From Nageia nagi (Eukaryota; Pinophyta): a stretch of DNA of 64,000 nucleotides. Positions within the stretch are counted from its first letter, which is position 1, and every line of letters starts with the position of its first letter. Position numbers and translations under genes: made by a program. Below the pieces are notes generated by a model, which searched no databases, was not told where the DNA came from, and saw nothing but the letters and a program-made list of their open reading frames with translations. Of the stretch, positions 36,905 to 48,616 are shown one piece after another. The stretch spans positions 91,636,001-91,700,000 of the forward strand of contig JBITNC010000001.1 of the NCBI GenBank assembly GCA_050084985.1. The letters run 5' to 3'.

Positions 36905-37677
36905 ACTTTTGTTAGTGATGACAACTTCACCTCTAAGAGGCCTTTTTGATTGTACATTCTAGACCTCCGTGGTAAGTTTGCTCTGTGTGACAAACTTGTT
37001 GTACAATTGTTGTTATAGAGTGTTGATACTTGTTGTACATTTTATACCTCAGTGGTGAGTTTGCTCTACGTGAGAAACTTATTGTACAAATTTTGAGCAT
37101 ATAATTAATATACCTCCATGGTAAGTTCGCTCTGCGTGATGAACTTGTTGTACATTCTATACCTCCATGGTGAGTTTGTTTTGCATGAGAAACTCGTACA
37201 ATTTTTATGCTCTATTTTAAAATCAACACATGTCTATATACAACAGGTGACTATGAGTGATGGCTTGGCATCTCCGTGATGGCTTATAGTGCACCATTGA
37301 TCAGTTATTTATAATATGGCATTATTTGATTCTCTTATTTGAATATATGATGCATCTAACTGATTTTGTTCATGAGTTGCTTGTAGCATGCAGGATCTTC
37401 TTCAGAAATGCAGGTTACTCACCTTGTGAAAGCAAGCTCATGGAGACTCACATGTTAGCTTAAAGTTGATTGACTACTATGTACAGTGAAACCAGTTGTG
37501 GTTAATGATTGTATTGTAAACCATTTTTTGTCAAATGGTAATGTAGTGAGTCTCATACTAGTTCTCAAAAGATTCTCAAATATGTAAAAGTTCTCATCTC
37601 CACTTGTATCTCTATGGAGGAGAACTCTCTCTTACTCTCTCTCTTCTCTCTTCTACGCTCTATCCCAATATTGCATT
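36905..37677 (+). other. Post-pol region of element C
   Basis: Non-coding region between the polyprotein and the polypurine tract. Its first part holds the four-copy repeat at 36,961-37,200. The later part, including GTTGATTGACTACT and CTCTATGGAGGAGAACTCTCTC, is closely matched in the relics F and G, so the whole region is characteristic of this family. Confidence 0.75.
36961..37200 (+). repeat. Four imperfect 40-45-bp repeats after pol of element C
   Basis: The unit TACCTCCATGGTGAGTTTGC followed by TCTGCGTGAGAAACTTGTTGTACA or close variants starts near 36,962, 37,044, 37,111 and 37,160. Spacing is 50-80 bases. Related units occur in relic G (near 61,116 and 61,170) and, in reverse, in relic F (near 58,690), so the repeat is an old property of the family. 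Confidence 0.85.
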
Positions 37678-37686
37678 AAGGGGGAG
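37678..37686 (+). other. Polypurine tract of element C
   Basis: AAGGGGGAG directly precedes the 3' LTR. It is the expected primer of plus-strand DNA synthesis. Confidence 0.9.
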
Positions 37687-38211
37687 TGTTAGAATTTGTA
37701 ATGAAATATTGTGAATATCTAAACTCCTTGTAAATTCAATTAATCACTTAAGGGTATGTAGATACCTTAAGAGATTAATAGAATTCTTTAATATGTAGAC
37801 TTTGACTTTACCAAAGTGGTTAGTTGGTAGGTTGAAGTTTGGTGATACATTTAATGTAACCCTAACCTTACCCTTGGGTTAAAGGAAGGTTAGGGAGGTG
37901 CTCTAAAGCTATAAATAGAGGGCCTCTCCTCTTGTATCACATCTAAGTCTTGGAGTAAGATTACTCTACTTGGTTGTGTAGGAGAGAGCTAGAGAATAGT
38001 TGTAAGAGAGACATAGATTGAGAATAAGAGAACTAGTTGTGGATGTACTCCCAAGGAGGGAGGAACCACATTATATTGGTGTCATATTATGTGAATGATG
38101 TTCTTAGAATTATAGATGTGTTATCTTGAGTGATTATGTTATCTTGTGTACACTTGAGTTTCCTAGTCTAAGGTCCTAGAGGATTTGTTTAGATCTAGTT
38201 CAAATCCTTCA
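37687..38211 (+). repeat. 3' LTR of element C
   Basis: 525 bp, TGTTAG...CCTTCA, with two mismatches to the 5' LTR and no gap. It is followed by the TSD copy CTATT at 38,212-38,216. Confidence 0.97.
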
Positions 38212-38216
38212 CTATT

Positions 38217-39640
38217 GTCCCAAACTCATCACTTTCAAACCAATCAAATTTCATTTGAAGTATTAGATTATCACATATTTCTACAATCTCCACCATGTTA
38301 ATTGATATATCAGAGAATAAACCTCCTAATAATAATGTTTTAGATTTCATGTCATCTGGTTTTCCATCCCTTTAGGTACTTTAGATAAATTTTCATATGT
38401 TATGGGCTTAGTTTCTAACTCAATTATCTTGAAACTATATACTCCTTGATTTTTGGTTTTATAACCTAATTCTATCTTATCACTAGGTAATTGATAATGA
38501 ATGCCAATAGTGTATCTAGGTCCTTATTCATATTGTCCTAGACCTTGTCCTTTCCATAGACACCTATCAAAGTATCTTTGGAAAAATGTTCTTACATCTG
38601 GTGATAATTATTCTAATGAATCACAAAAAGTACCTTAATTAGACTAAGGTGAAGAAAGGATAGGTGGTTCTATAGGACCTTGATATACAAACAACATTTG
38701 ATTAGGTAATTTTCCTAGTGGTACTAATTGCCCTACCACACAAGGAGACTCTTTAGGTCTTTCTATTTCTTGATTTGTATGAATATTAAAAATGACATCA
38801 TCAATAACAAATTCCCCTATTTTTTAATTGGTCAATTTTATGGTCACAAGATAAATATTTTATGGTTTATCTCTTATTATACCATCACTATCTATTTTAT
38901 TTATTATACAAGATGATTTAGATGATGAAGCTTTGTTTACTTCATCCATCTTTCATGCCCTTTCTTCCCATTTTTGCTTTTTTAGGATTGACAATTTTAT
39001 TTTTAGTGATGAATCCTTATTAATATTTGGTGTAGGAGGTATTTTAGGATCAATAAGATCTTTCCCATTTAAATAACTTGGAGAAGCACCTTCTTTAGTG
39101 ATATATACTATTGATACCTTTTCAAGAACCATAGGTAGTGTAAAATAATGAGTAGAAGGCAAAGCAATCTCTCCTAAAATATGTGTATGATTGCAATGGG
39201 AGTATGGATTTTCATCACCAAGTACAAAGTGTACCATCCCATAATGAATGCATTTCAAACAATTATGATATGTTGATTGGACATATTGCATGTCTCTAAT
39301 CCATGGTCTTCCTAGGAGTAAGTTATATTGTGTTATATCTCCTTCAATAACCTGTAATAATGTTTGTATGGTTTTAGATCCTATAGTGGTGGGAAATGAT
39401 ATAGATCCCATTATTGAGCACAAAGCATCATTAAAAGCTCTTAATTGTAAGTAAGGAGCACATATATATGAGAAGGAAAGATTCAAGTTCTTATAGGCAA
39501 TTGTGGAAATAATATTTATTGCAAAACCTTCATCTATTAATATTCTTTTAAAAGCCTTCCCATCTATCTTGGTATAATATTTAATGGGGGATCTTGTCCT
39601 TATGAATGGTTTGATTACCTAACTTCATGATCATGGAAAG
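38217..39640 (-). pseudogene. Protease and pro-RT linker of element B
   Basis: Near 39,522-39,560 the minus strand reads RILIDEGFAINIIS, corresponding to the gypsy protease active-site block in which D-S/T-G is usual; here it is D-E-G, so the site is altered. Then follow FNDALCSIMGSISFP, QYNLLLGRPWIRDMQYVQST and NCLKC, the C-terminal protease signature of the Tat group. The part 38,953-39,486 is open for 177 codons. The remainder to 38,217 is a decayed linker that continues beyond element C. Protease would process the polyprotein in the particle. Confidence 0.8.
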
Positions 39641-39899
39641 CAATAGTGGGTTTTTGGCTTGTTTTAATATTCCCCACAAAGGACACAAAACTTTCATGAT
39701 AATTAATATCTAATTCGATTGTCTACAACAATTGGTTCATAGATTCTCTATGGTTTTTAGATTATTGTAAAAACTCAAATAAGGACATATTCACTTGTGA
39801 GTTTCTTAAATTATATTTCAAAGCTCCTTTTGCTGAAATCTTAAGAATTCAAGGTCTAGCTATATTTGGTTGTATAATATGATCATTTGTTTGATTGTT

Positions 39900-42012
39900 T
39901 AGAATATTAGCTTGCCTCCCTTGCACCCTTTGGGATCTTGTGGTTATGGTTACCATAGAAACAAAGGTAGAAGCATATTGAAATTCTTTGTGTGTTACTT
40001 GATTTTTGTGTATTTGTGATGCTACTATATTTTTTTGATGTTGAGGAAGAGAAGTTTGATATATTCTTAACCTTTTTGATATATTCCTAGATTTGATATA
40101 TTCTCCATATTGGATCTTAACCTTTTTTATTACAATTGCTTGAGAGATTGCTACCTTAAATGTATTTTGTTATTGAATAAATAAGGTACTAATGATGGGT
40201 CTTAGAAAACTTTGATTAAATATTTTCACTAGTTCTTATTGTGGTAAAGTATAAGGTATGCTTGTCAAAATTACCCTCCATCTTGAAATGAAATCTATAA
40301 CTATTTCATCTTGAAATTATTGCAATATTGTGAGATTGGTTATAGAGGTTTTGTATTTGATATTTATCATAAAGTGTTCTATGAATAAATTAACCAAATA
40401 TGCATATGTTGTGATGCTATGTTCTGTTAAGTTGTTGTACCAATTCATTGCTTGCCCAGTAAGTGTCATAGGAAAGATACATAACATCAAAGCATCATTG
40501 TTGGAAATTACATAACTTGAATATTTAAAATGCCTTAGATGTTATTTAGGGCCCTCCTTTCCTTTGAAAGATTCAATTTTTAGAATCTCAAATTTGAAAG
40601 GGATATCATTCTTAGGAACACTAGGGTGTATGGGCTCATTACAAATTATTTCATAAGAGATTTTATGCTTGTTTTGTTGGCATAACATTTTCTCAATCTA
40701 TATTAGCCTTTCATCAAAATAATTAATCATTTGTGTGGGAAAAATGGGATTTTTATTTTCCCTATTACCTTCTCTTTGTCTATTTATTAAAAATGATTGA
40801 TAACTTCTTTTGGATGGTGTTTGATTACCATAATAATTTTCATTATATGGTGGAGTAGGTGGGGGTGGTTGATGCAGAGGAAACTGTCATTTCCCTTGTT
40901 GATATAAAGGTGTAAGAGTATGATTTTTTTGAACTTCATGTCTAGAATGAGGCAATGGGGGCCTTGGAGGTTGTTGTTCTTCACGTAAAACCTCCTTTTT
41001 TCTAGGTAAATGATAGTTTTGATTTTCATGATTTTATGACCTTAAGGAGATAAGGATCTTGCTCTAGGTGGCAACTTCCTATTATCTACCATTTTTTGAT
41101 TAGGCCTATTTGACATATAAGTTTGAATCTATTATTTGTGAGGCTTTCCTAGAGGTGTTTTTCTTTGGTATGAAAGAAACATAGGTTGTGTTTGCAAACA
41201 TGGATCTTGTCCTAATCTTATAGGTTGGTTCAGTTTTTATGGATTTGGATTGTATAAAATATTTTTTTAGTTGTTTTGAAGTTGTTCCTAATTTCAATTT
41301 GATCTAAACATGTACAATGGTTGTTATCCTACCTTATATATTAAAGGATTAAGATTTCTCCTATGTCTTTGTTTAGGCATTTTGTGACTAGTTCTTAGGG
41401 TAGTATAATTAGTACTAAGATCCGCATAGCTCATGGTAGAAGAAACATAACTACTCCTAGAGGTAGGTGTATTAGTTTTTAAAATATAAAAAGAATCATT
41501 ATACACCCTTGCATGGATTCTTGGTTCATGTGTAGGAGTAGCCGTATGTATCAAAACTATATCATTGAACTCATTCATCCTTCTAAAGATGGTGGAAGGA
41601 GTATAATCATCTCATCTTATATAGGATTGGATAATATTTCATTCAATAGATAACATGTAATGTGATCATATTTTGGTTGAAAAGGACCCTTTTGCAAGAT
41701 GACATAATCTGAATGCATTCATGATGGAGTAGTAGTCATTGAGATGACTTCTTCCTCATTGCCCACTTGTGTCTTTTCTGCTAAATAAGTTAGATCAAGG
41801 GGAAGACTATGAGCATGAAAAGAATGAGGAATCGTTAACTAAGTTAAAAATTATCTTACTTCATTTAAGGTATATTTTATTTCTCAAGGAGTTCCTCTCC
41901 TCAATATTTCTCTACTAAATCTATGAGACCTATGACTAGGTTGTTCCTCTTGATAGATTTCATCATATGGCTCTCGTTGCTGATGAGCCATTTGAGAATG
42001 AGTATTAACCAT
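39900..42012 (-). pseudogene. gag of element B
   Basis: The likely start is the ATG with complement at 42,010-42,012 (MVNTHSQMAHQQREPYDEI). The retrotransposon gag core lies at about 40,560-40,290: HLRHFKYSSYVISNNDALM, FPMTLTGQAMNWYNNL, LFIEHFM and FQDEIVIDFISRW, matching the Retrotrans_gag domain in order. Upstream parts (41,106-41,578) are open but in shifted frames. Several stops and frameshifts are present. The protease follows on the same strand. Confidence 0.78.
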
Positions 42013-43944
42013 TATCTTTTTTTGTTGTTTTTTATAACCTTAATATTTTTTATTCTTGTTTTGGTTTTGATTTTTGATTAGGCAAGGAAAATACAACATA
42101 CATCATTCATAGCAATTATATCTTATTTTGTATTTTATATTATCGATAAAAAGCAAATATATACAGAAACAACCTATTTATAACTCACCTTTGCGATGTG
42201 GTTATCTAGTCTAATTTTGTTTAATAAATTGGATTATTTTTTCTTTAATAAATGATGTGAATGATTCTTTTATTTTTTGTTAATTTTTCTAGATTGGTTT
42301 TTTCTAGGCAAGTGTTTAATTAAAGGTAGGATGGAATCCTATAGGTAATCTATGGTAAAGTATCAGCTTGGTATCTAAAATGTTGCTAAAGACTATATTG
42401 ATAGGGGAATACAAGAATAGCCTCTTTATTTATAGTTGCTCAATGAAAAGTGATGAATTTTACCCTAGAACTTGGTATTCATCTCCAAGTTTGGCTTTAT
42501 GGCTTATAGTGTGGTTAGTGGGTGCAAAAGAAATATAGAATCAATGGTTGGTCATCACTTCCAACTCATTGATGTTTATTTTTTAAAAGGTATTATGTAT
42601 ATATATTAAAAATAAAAGAAATCATGATAACTACAACCCAACCCAACATACATGTCCTTTGATTATATTTTATTTAGTGTGAAACACATAATATTTTAGT
42701 TAGCGAGATCTTTATCTAACCCACAAGGTTCATTTTCCATTTAGTGTGATTCTTTAACAAAGCTTTAATGAAAATTAATTTATTCCTTTTGAGTGTGGAA
42801 GTGACTTAGTGAAATTATTTAATCCATCTTCAAGTCACATTTCTTTGACCTCCTTTCGAAGTGGTAAGGCAAATAAGAATAGTTTTAATGTGAGATAAAT
42901 TTCTTTAGATGAGGTTCTTTAACTCCCCTTCAAGTCACAAGCCTTTGACCTCCTTATGAAGTGGTAAGGCATATAGGAATTATTTTAATCTATAATAAAT
43001 TTCCTTAAATTAGGTTCTTTAACCCTTCTTCGAATTACTATCCTTCAACCTTCTTTCAAAGTAATGAGGTAGACTATCGAAGAGTATTAATGTGAAAGGA
43101 AAAGCACCCACCCAGTTAATTAACCAACTTAATGTGTTTTGAGTTTACCTTTACCATGGTAAATTTATTTTATGTTTATTTTATTATTTAAGTGAAAATT
43201 CATTCCTTGTTTTAAGTGCAGAAGTGACTTAGTGAAAATTCTTTACCAATTTTAGTGATAGAGAGTGAAAAAAGGAAAAAAGAGTCCATTTACTCCTTTC
43301 CCACTATACCCATTCTGATCACTTAAGGTTACCTTTTGACATAAAGGGAGAGCATATGTGGGCATAAAAGAAAGTATTAAGTGATTTTATTTATCATTCC
43401 CAAATCCTTCAAAGATAAATAATTCATTTAATTTATTCAAATAAAGCAAATTAACAATGCATATTCCTTAATCATACATCTCCCTTCCTATATACAATCT
43501 AGGCATAAGAAATCACAAATAAGGGGTTCTTTTCTTTTCTTTTTTTCATTTTTTAATGCCTATATTATGCTTGCAACATTCACAATAGTTGAAACTTATA
43601 CCTTCTTTTTTGAGTTAATGAGGTTTACAAATTTTCACATAGAGTTGCTAATAATCTAGTAGAAATAATTGATGTTTCAAATAAATTACTAGCATTTCAA
43701 TACATGTCCATGAAATTTTAATAAAAGTCATTGGTGTTTTAGTAAAAGTTGTTGGCATTTCAGTACAAGTTGCTAGCACTCGATGAAGATCATTAGTGAT
43801 CACACAAATAGAAAATAAAAAATAGGAAATAGCAAATAGTACGAGTTTTAGTAATGATTCGACAAACACAAAAGATAAAAATTGAAATATAAATAACAAG
43901 AAATACCCCCTGCACCTCATTTTTTGTATAGCCTATATGTGAGG
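42013..43944. other. 5' leader of element B
   Basis: Non-coding, AT-rich, between the primer-binding site and gag. It includes the roughly 100-bp tandem repeat at 42,815-43,110. No domain is seen in the 90-codon frame at 43,648-43,920. Confidence 0.55.
42815..43110. repeat. Three diverged tandem units of about 100 bp in the leader of B
   Basis: Units share CTTCAAGTCAC, then TTTGACCTCCTT, then GAAGTGGTAAGGCA and a TTCTTTA-type end. They start near 42,829, 42,929 and 43,027. The third is the most diverged. Confidence 0.8.
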
Positions 43945-43962
43945 GCCCTCCTTCTAGTGCCA
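43945..43962 (-). other. Primer-binding site of element B
   Basis: The plus strand reads GCCCTCCTTCTAGTGCCA, so the element strand begins TGGCACTAG three bases after the LTR. The CCA end is that of a mature tRNA. I cannot say which tRNA. Confidence 0.7.
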
Positions 43963-43965
43963 AAA

Positions 43966-44799
43966 TGTTAACTCAAAAATAAACCTTGAAAGCATGTAAA
44001 AATAAAAGCTATCACAACCAACAGAAACTCTTTATTGATCTTTGAATAAACCTCAGCTTTAATTATAGATTACCTTGCAATGGAGGGCTTTAATACAATA
44101 TGTTATATAGGCCTCTTGGAGGCCCTTCTTTGTTGATGTATTCAAACTCTAGATGTCATTTGATTGAACCTATAAAAAGAATGATTTTGATTACTTATTC
44201 CTTTCTATTCCTTGGCTTCTCTTTGCTTTAATCAGTTGCTAGTCTTGGAATCTTGCACATGCACAAACCAACAACTCATCAAACATACCTGTTCATACTC
44301 TAAGATTATAATAAGTAACATGAAATAACCATGTATATAAGTAAAAATAGTAAAATAAAATGTACTCAACAATATGGCTTGAATTCAGCAAAGTAAGGTT
44401 CCATTTTATTGTCCCTCTCTTTCCCTCTATGGGAAGAATCTTATTTATAAATTTTCTAAGACAATATTAGTTGCTATTTTGGAAGGTAAGGTTGGATGAA
44501 AAATCTCATCTAGCCTTGTCATGGATTAAATCCATGTAAGGAAAGCATAGGATCAAGGATGATTCATCCTTGATCTATCAGCTTGTTTCCTTGGTTTCTG
44601 ATTTTTGTATTTTTTCTTTATGTTTTCTATTTATAGGATTATTGGTGATTACCTATCGAGTGCCAACGATTGAATATGATCATCAATAATTGCATTGGAT
44701 TGCCAACAACTGATAGATTTTGGAAAACTTTAATGTTTACCTAAAATTCAATCCCCCTTTTTCATTTATTGAAAGAGGGGTCATTTTTAGGTATTTACA
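43966..44799 (-). repeat. 5' LTR of element B
   Basis: 834 bp, beginning TGTTAACTCAAAAATAAACC and ending TTTTTAGGTATTTACA on the plus strand. It pairs with 17,143-17,976 at equal length. It is followed by the TSD CTAGG. Confidence 0.92.
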
Positions 44800-44804
44800 C
44801 TAGG

Positions 44805-45470
44805 GATGGACAAGGAGGAGGATGAGGAGGAGGCAAGGAGTGAGGGATCATCAGATGATGATCCCTACCAATTCAATAATACAATGCATGATATTCTAGT
44901 TCAAGAGGGAGGAGAGGAAGCAAGAGTAGCAAGATTAGTAATGCTAGTTGTATTTGTGCCGCTAGCAACATTAGGTAAGCTACCATGTTATTTATAAATT
45001 AGCTTTTCAATTTTGATTTATGCAGAGAAAATTTAGCTAATCAATGACATTCATTAGTTATAGGAGAGACTAAGAGGTAGATTGCTTTGCTTGAAGTAGA
45101 GAATGCTTGCCTTAAGCCTTAGGAGGCCTAGGTTTCCACTCTCCAAGCCACACTATTAGAGAGAGATTCACATATTACTTCATTAGAGTAATCTATGAAG
45201 AGGCTTTAAGAGAGGCTTGCTATGCCTCCACTAGATCACAAGTGGGAATTTATGTAGGCCTAGATGGAGAAGATAAAGTAGAAGGAAAAGAAGATCACAA
45301 CCATTAAGGTGAAATATGATAGGGAGAAGACACTTTTGGTGAGCCATGGAGTCACAAAGAGTAGGATATTGAGGGATATATAAATTACAATAGCAAATGG
45401 TAGTAGCCATAGGGTTAGAGCTAGGAAGAGAGACATGACTAGTAGTAGCAGAATTGCTCCTCAATAGTTG
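44805..45470 (+). pseudogene. PMD gene of element A, part 2 (after element B)
   Basis: An acidic stretch with KEEDEEEARSEGSSDDD and LVQEGGEEARVARLV continues the frame left at 17,137. A GTAAGC at about 44,974 could be a splice donor. Further on, a coil-like tail (about 45,060-45,470) has words such as CCTCCACTAGATCA that are also in element D near 4,793. It is antisense to A's gag. Confidence 0.6.
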
Positions 45471-45479
45471 TACCTTGGG

Positions 45480-46500
45480 CATGGATCCCCCTTTGTTGTA
45501 ATATCATTTTTGTAATATATACATGTTTATGAGTATTATTTTTGGGATAAATTAATATGCATTTCATGTGTTTGATATATTTTACTTGCATAAATGTGAA
45601 TGTGCTAAGTTTTACCTTTACTTAGTATGTTTGGAAATAAACAATTCATTTTAAGATTTTGGTTTCAAAAGATAATTTATGCAGTGAGTTTTAACTTTAA
45701 ATGAACATAGCTAAAAATGAAATTTGATTTACAACCAAGCAAGATGAAAGCAATCATGATCAAGCATATAAACAATCTCATTTAAACAATATAGATAATG
45801 TACCTTGCAAGTTAGGCACCAAAAGAACAATAGGATCCATATCAAAACATCTATCAATTTTTTCTTTAGAATTTAATGAAAATAACCAAATGACTAGTCC
45901 AATGAATCCAAAACACACTAAGGATCAATGAAATACTATTGATTTACATTCTATCTTAGGAAAATTACATAATTGATGGTGTAAAATAGAGTAGATACAC
46001 CACCAGCGATGTAAGATATAGTGAAAGAGACAGCATAATAGATAAATAATGCAAGAATGATTTTTTGCAAGATAGAAAAAATAATAAATATGTGCATTCA
46101 AGAAAGACCAATTCATGTAGCCAAACAAATGAACAACCTAATAAATATACACTACATGTACAAATTTAAAATTTTAACCAATAACTTTGTGTACTTGGGA
46201 GGTTTTTGCAACCAAGACATAATTTGTAGAGGAAGGAACGAAGAGAGGCACCTTTACTTTTGCTTTTTCCATGTATTTGGTACCATAGGAACATGTATGG
46301 ACACTGTTAGCATCATTGAATGTCACCTCATTTCTAGCTTTCTTTAGAGTATCATGCTTGCATCCACATTTATGAGTAAAATAATATTACAACTCATTAG
46401 AAGTACTTACCATGCCAATGCAACCTCTTGGTTGTGAAGGGGGTAGAGGATTGGTGAACACCCCTAGCTTTCCATTATCAAGATGCATAGGTCCATCTTC
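45480..46500. other. Spacer between PMD and gag of element A
   Basis: AT-rich, with no polymerase, protease or integrase motif on either strand. This is the only place A could carry pol apart from 13.7-15.8 kb. The open frames at 45,925-46,128 and 46,057-46,347 overlap on opposite strands and have no recognisable content. Confidence 0.55.
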
Positions 46501-48564
46501 ATCCTTAGAAGTGTCAATATGATCACCCATTTTAATATCCTTATTATCAATGAAGTCCTAAATAATATGCCTCAAAGTCCTATAATTTCTTGTTAGATGT
46601 CCAAGTTCCTTGTGATAATTACAAAAATCCTCATATCTAAAATTCTTAGGCACACCATTAGTAAATCTACACTCAACAATAGGTGGAAGCCCTACAAGTT
46701 CTTTTAACAAAATATTGAGAATATTATCAGCAGTATTAGTTAATAGTGTGAATTTTCTTTTAGGTTTGGTAGCTTTGTTCTTGTGATCAACATTATTCAT
46801 GGTAGTTTTTATTTCATTTTCATGTGTTTGAATTTTCTTTTCATAAGTGTCAAGTTTGTTATGCATAGCATACAACTTTTTAATACAAGCTTATTTTTTA
46901 AACAAAACATTCATCATTTACCCAATGTCATATCATGATTAGAGATAACTAATAACTTGTACATAGGTAGCAAACTATTAGCAAATGTGTCTTTCAAATC
47001 TTGTTCAGGCATAGTAATTCTATTAGCAGTACATTTCCATATCTTCACAAAATCATGCACATATTGATTAGTCAATTGCTTAATTTTACATAAATATTTG
47101 AAATGCACTTTCTTAGCAATAATGTACTCAAAATACTATAGAATTTCTCTAATCAAATCTTTATATGTATCAATGCTTTTTATAGGAAGAAGGAAATACC
47201 ATTTCAATGCAGCATCTTTCAAACTATGCAAAAATAATTTAGCAAGTAAATCTTTATCATGCATATATTCTAAAGCTTCATCTTGAAATTTTCTCACATA
47301 CATTTTAGGATCTTGCAAACCATCAAATTTAGTGAATTTAATACTCTTTTTCCTAGTAAGTGGTTTAGCAAGAATTTTATCAATTAACAACCTTTTTAAA
47401 CAAAATAAGAAATCATCATCATCATAAATAAATTCTTATTATTTTTTCAATCTAGTTTCAATTGAACTACCTTTCAAGGATGGTTGAGTGGTTAGAGGTG
47501 GAGCTTGCATTTTTCTAAGTTCATCCTCTTTAAGATCAACAATTGCACCAATTCTATGCACTCTTTCATGATCAATTTTCTCAAGCAAATTAACCAAGGA
47601 TGCAAATTGTTTATCAAATGGATCTATTGAAAAGGAAGTATTTTCTTACAAATCATAAAGGATATCAGTTTTCATATTATGCTCTTCTATTGACCAATTA
47701 GGATGATTTTTCAATGCAGTATTAATAATATGTACAAATTGTTCATAAGGTATACATTTAGGATTAGATTGTATAATACCCTTACCTTTGGTATATGTAC
47801 CTCATTTGAAGTGGTTAGGTCCTATGATGAGGTGCTTGTAATTATCATTAGAGTCCTTCATACTTCTATATTTAACAACTACTTTGCTTGGAGGTTGCGT
47901 ATTCACCTTAGGAGGAACATTTAACTTGGCACCATCCACACCATCAATGATGTGTTCACTAGAAGGTACATTATTAGCATCATATGTATTAATGGTAGGA
48001 TCCCTTCATCATGTAGATCCTGTACTTTCATATGAAAACAAACTATCTAATGATTTCAAGGCTATGGATTTTTCCTCTAAGAGCTCATAATTTTTTAGAA
48101 TATCAAACATTATGAGTAAGAAAATATTCTAATTTTTGTCTATCAGATAACACTTCATGTATAGATCTAACATGAATAGGAATTCTATCTAATTAAATAA
48201 TTCCATAGTACTTTCATCATAATCATTATCATGAATATTCAATCTTACATTTTCATATTGAAATTGATCAACATTAGGAACAAATCTATTAGGAGTTTCA
48301 CCAATAATATCCATTCTCTTGCTAGAACTTACTAACTCAATATCACTATGAACATTAGGGTGAGGTTTGTCTAGAGGTAGATCAAGATTATGCTTAAAAA
48401 TTTGGATATCATTGAAATTAACCTTCCATTTAGACACCTTAGGTTTTTCTACATTCAAATCCATCATTTTAATATAGGTAGAACAATATAGTTTTATCTT
48501 TTGCTCTAGCTATTATCTGAAGAGCTTCAAGTAAAGGGATGAATAATAATGAAAATGGATTCAT
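46500..48564 (-). pseudogene. gag relic of element A
   Basis: The start is probably the ATG with complement at 48,562-48,564 (MNPFSLLFIPLLEALQIIA), the same start motif as element D. The core at 47,390-46,914 has KSIKFTKFDGLQDPKMYVRKF-type sequence, then AALKWYFLLP and LCKIKQLTNQYVHDFVKIW, a gag helical domain. A C-terminal knuckle-like CNYHKELGHLTRNYR lies near 46,600. It parallels D's gag throughout, with frame changes at different places. Confidence 0.68.
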
Positions 48565-48598
48565 GACTTTTTTAGAAGGATTTCCTAGGTGTTTAAGA

Positions 48599-48613
48599 AT
48601 GTTGAGTTCACCA
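48599..48613 (-). other. Probable primer-binding site of element A
   Basis: The plus strand ends TTGAGTTCACCA three bases before the LTR, so the element strand begins TGGTGAACTCAA. The CCA end suits a tRNA primer that I cannot identify. The differing B site (TGGCACTAG) shows A and B use different primers. Confidence 0.55.
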
Positions 48614-48616
48614 AAA

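Larger units (their letters stand above)
29435..38211 (+). mobile_element. Element C: young, full-length Ty1/copia retrotransposon
   Basis: Two 525-bp LTRs with TG...CA ends differ at two positions only. They are flanked by the TSD CTATT (29,430-29,434 and 38,212-38,216). The primer-binding site TGGTATCAGAGC (initiator Met tRNA type) follows the 5' LTR and the tract AAGGGGGAG precedes the 3' LTR. The order gag, protease, integrase, RT, RNase H in a single frame is that of Ty1/copia. A 3.0-kb leader and a 0.8-kb post-pol region are present. It lies inside element B in the opposite orientation to B's genes. The polyprotein frame has four stops but no frameshift. Confidence 0.97.
17143..44799 (-). 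mobile_element. Element B: Tat-lineage-like Ty3/gypsy retrotransposon, interrupted by element C
   Basis: Two 834-bp LTRs (17,143-17,976 and 43,966-44,799) are flanked by the TSD CTAGG (17,138-17,142 and 44,800-44,804). On the minus strand come gag, protease, RT with YVDD, RNase H, a second RNase H and integrase, then two unknown ORFs. A PMD gene lies antisense before the 3' LTR. A second RNase H and antisense extra genes near the 3' LTR are known traits of the Tat lineage. Without element C it is about 18.9 kb, large but normal for Tat/Ogre-like elements. The LTRs differ at roughly 9% of positions by eye in the first 255 bases. Every gene is broken by stops. Confidence 0.92.

Noticed and set aside
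46057-46347. 96-codon open frame on plus
   Set aside because: It overlaps another frame on minus and has no recognisable motif; it lies in the gag-PMD spacer of A.
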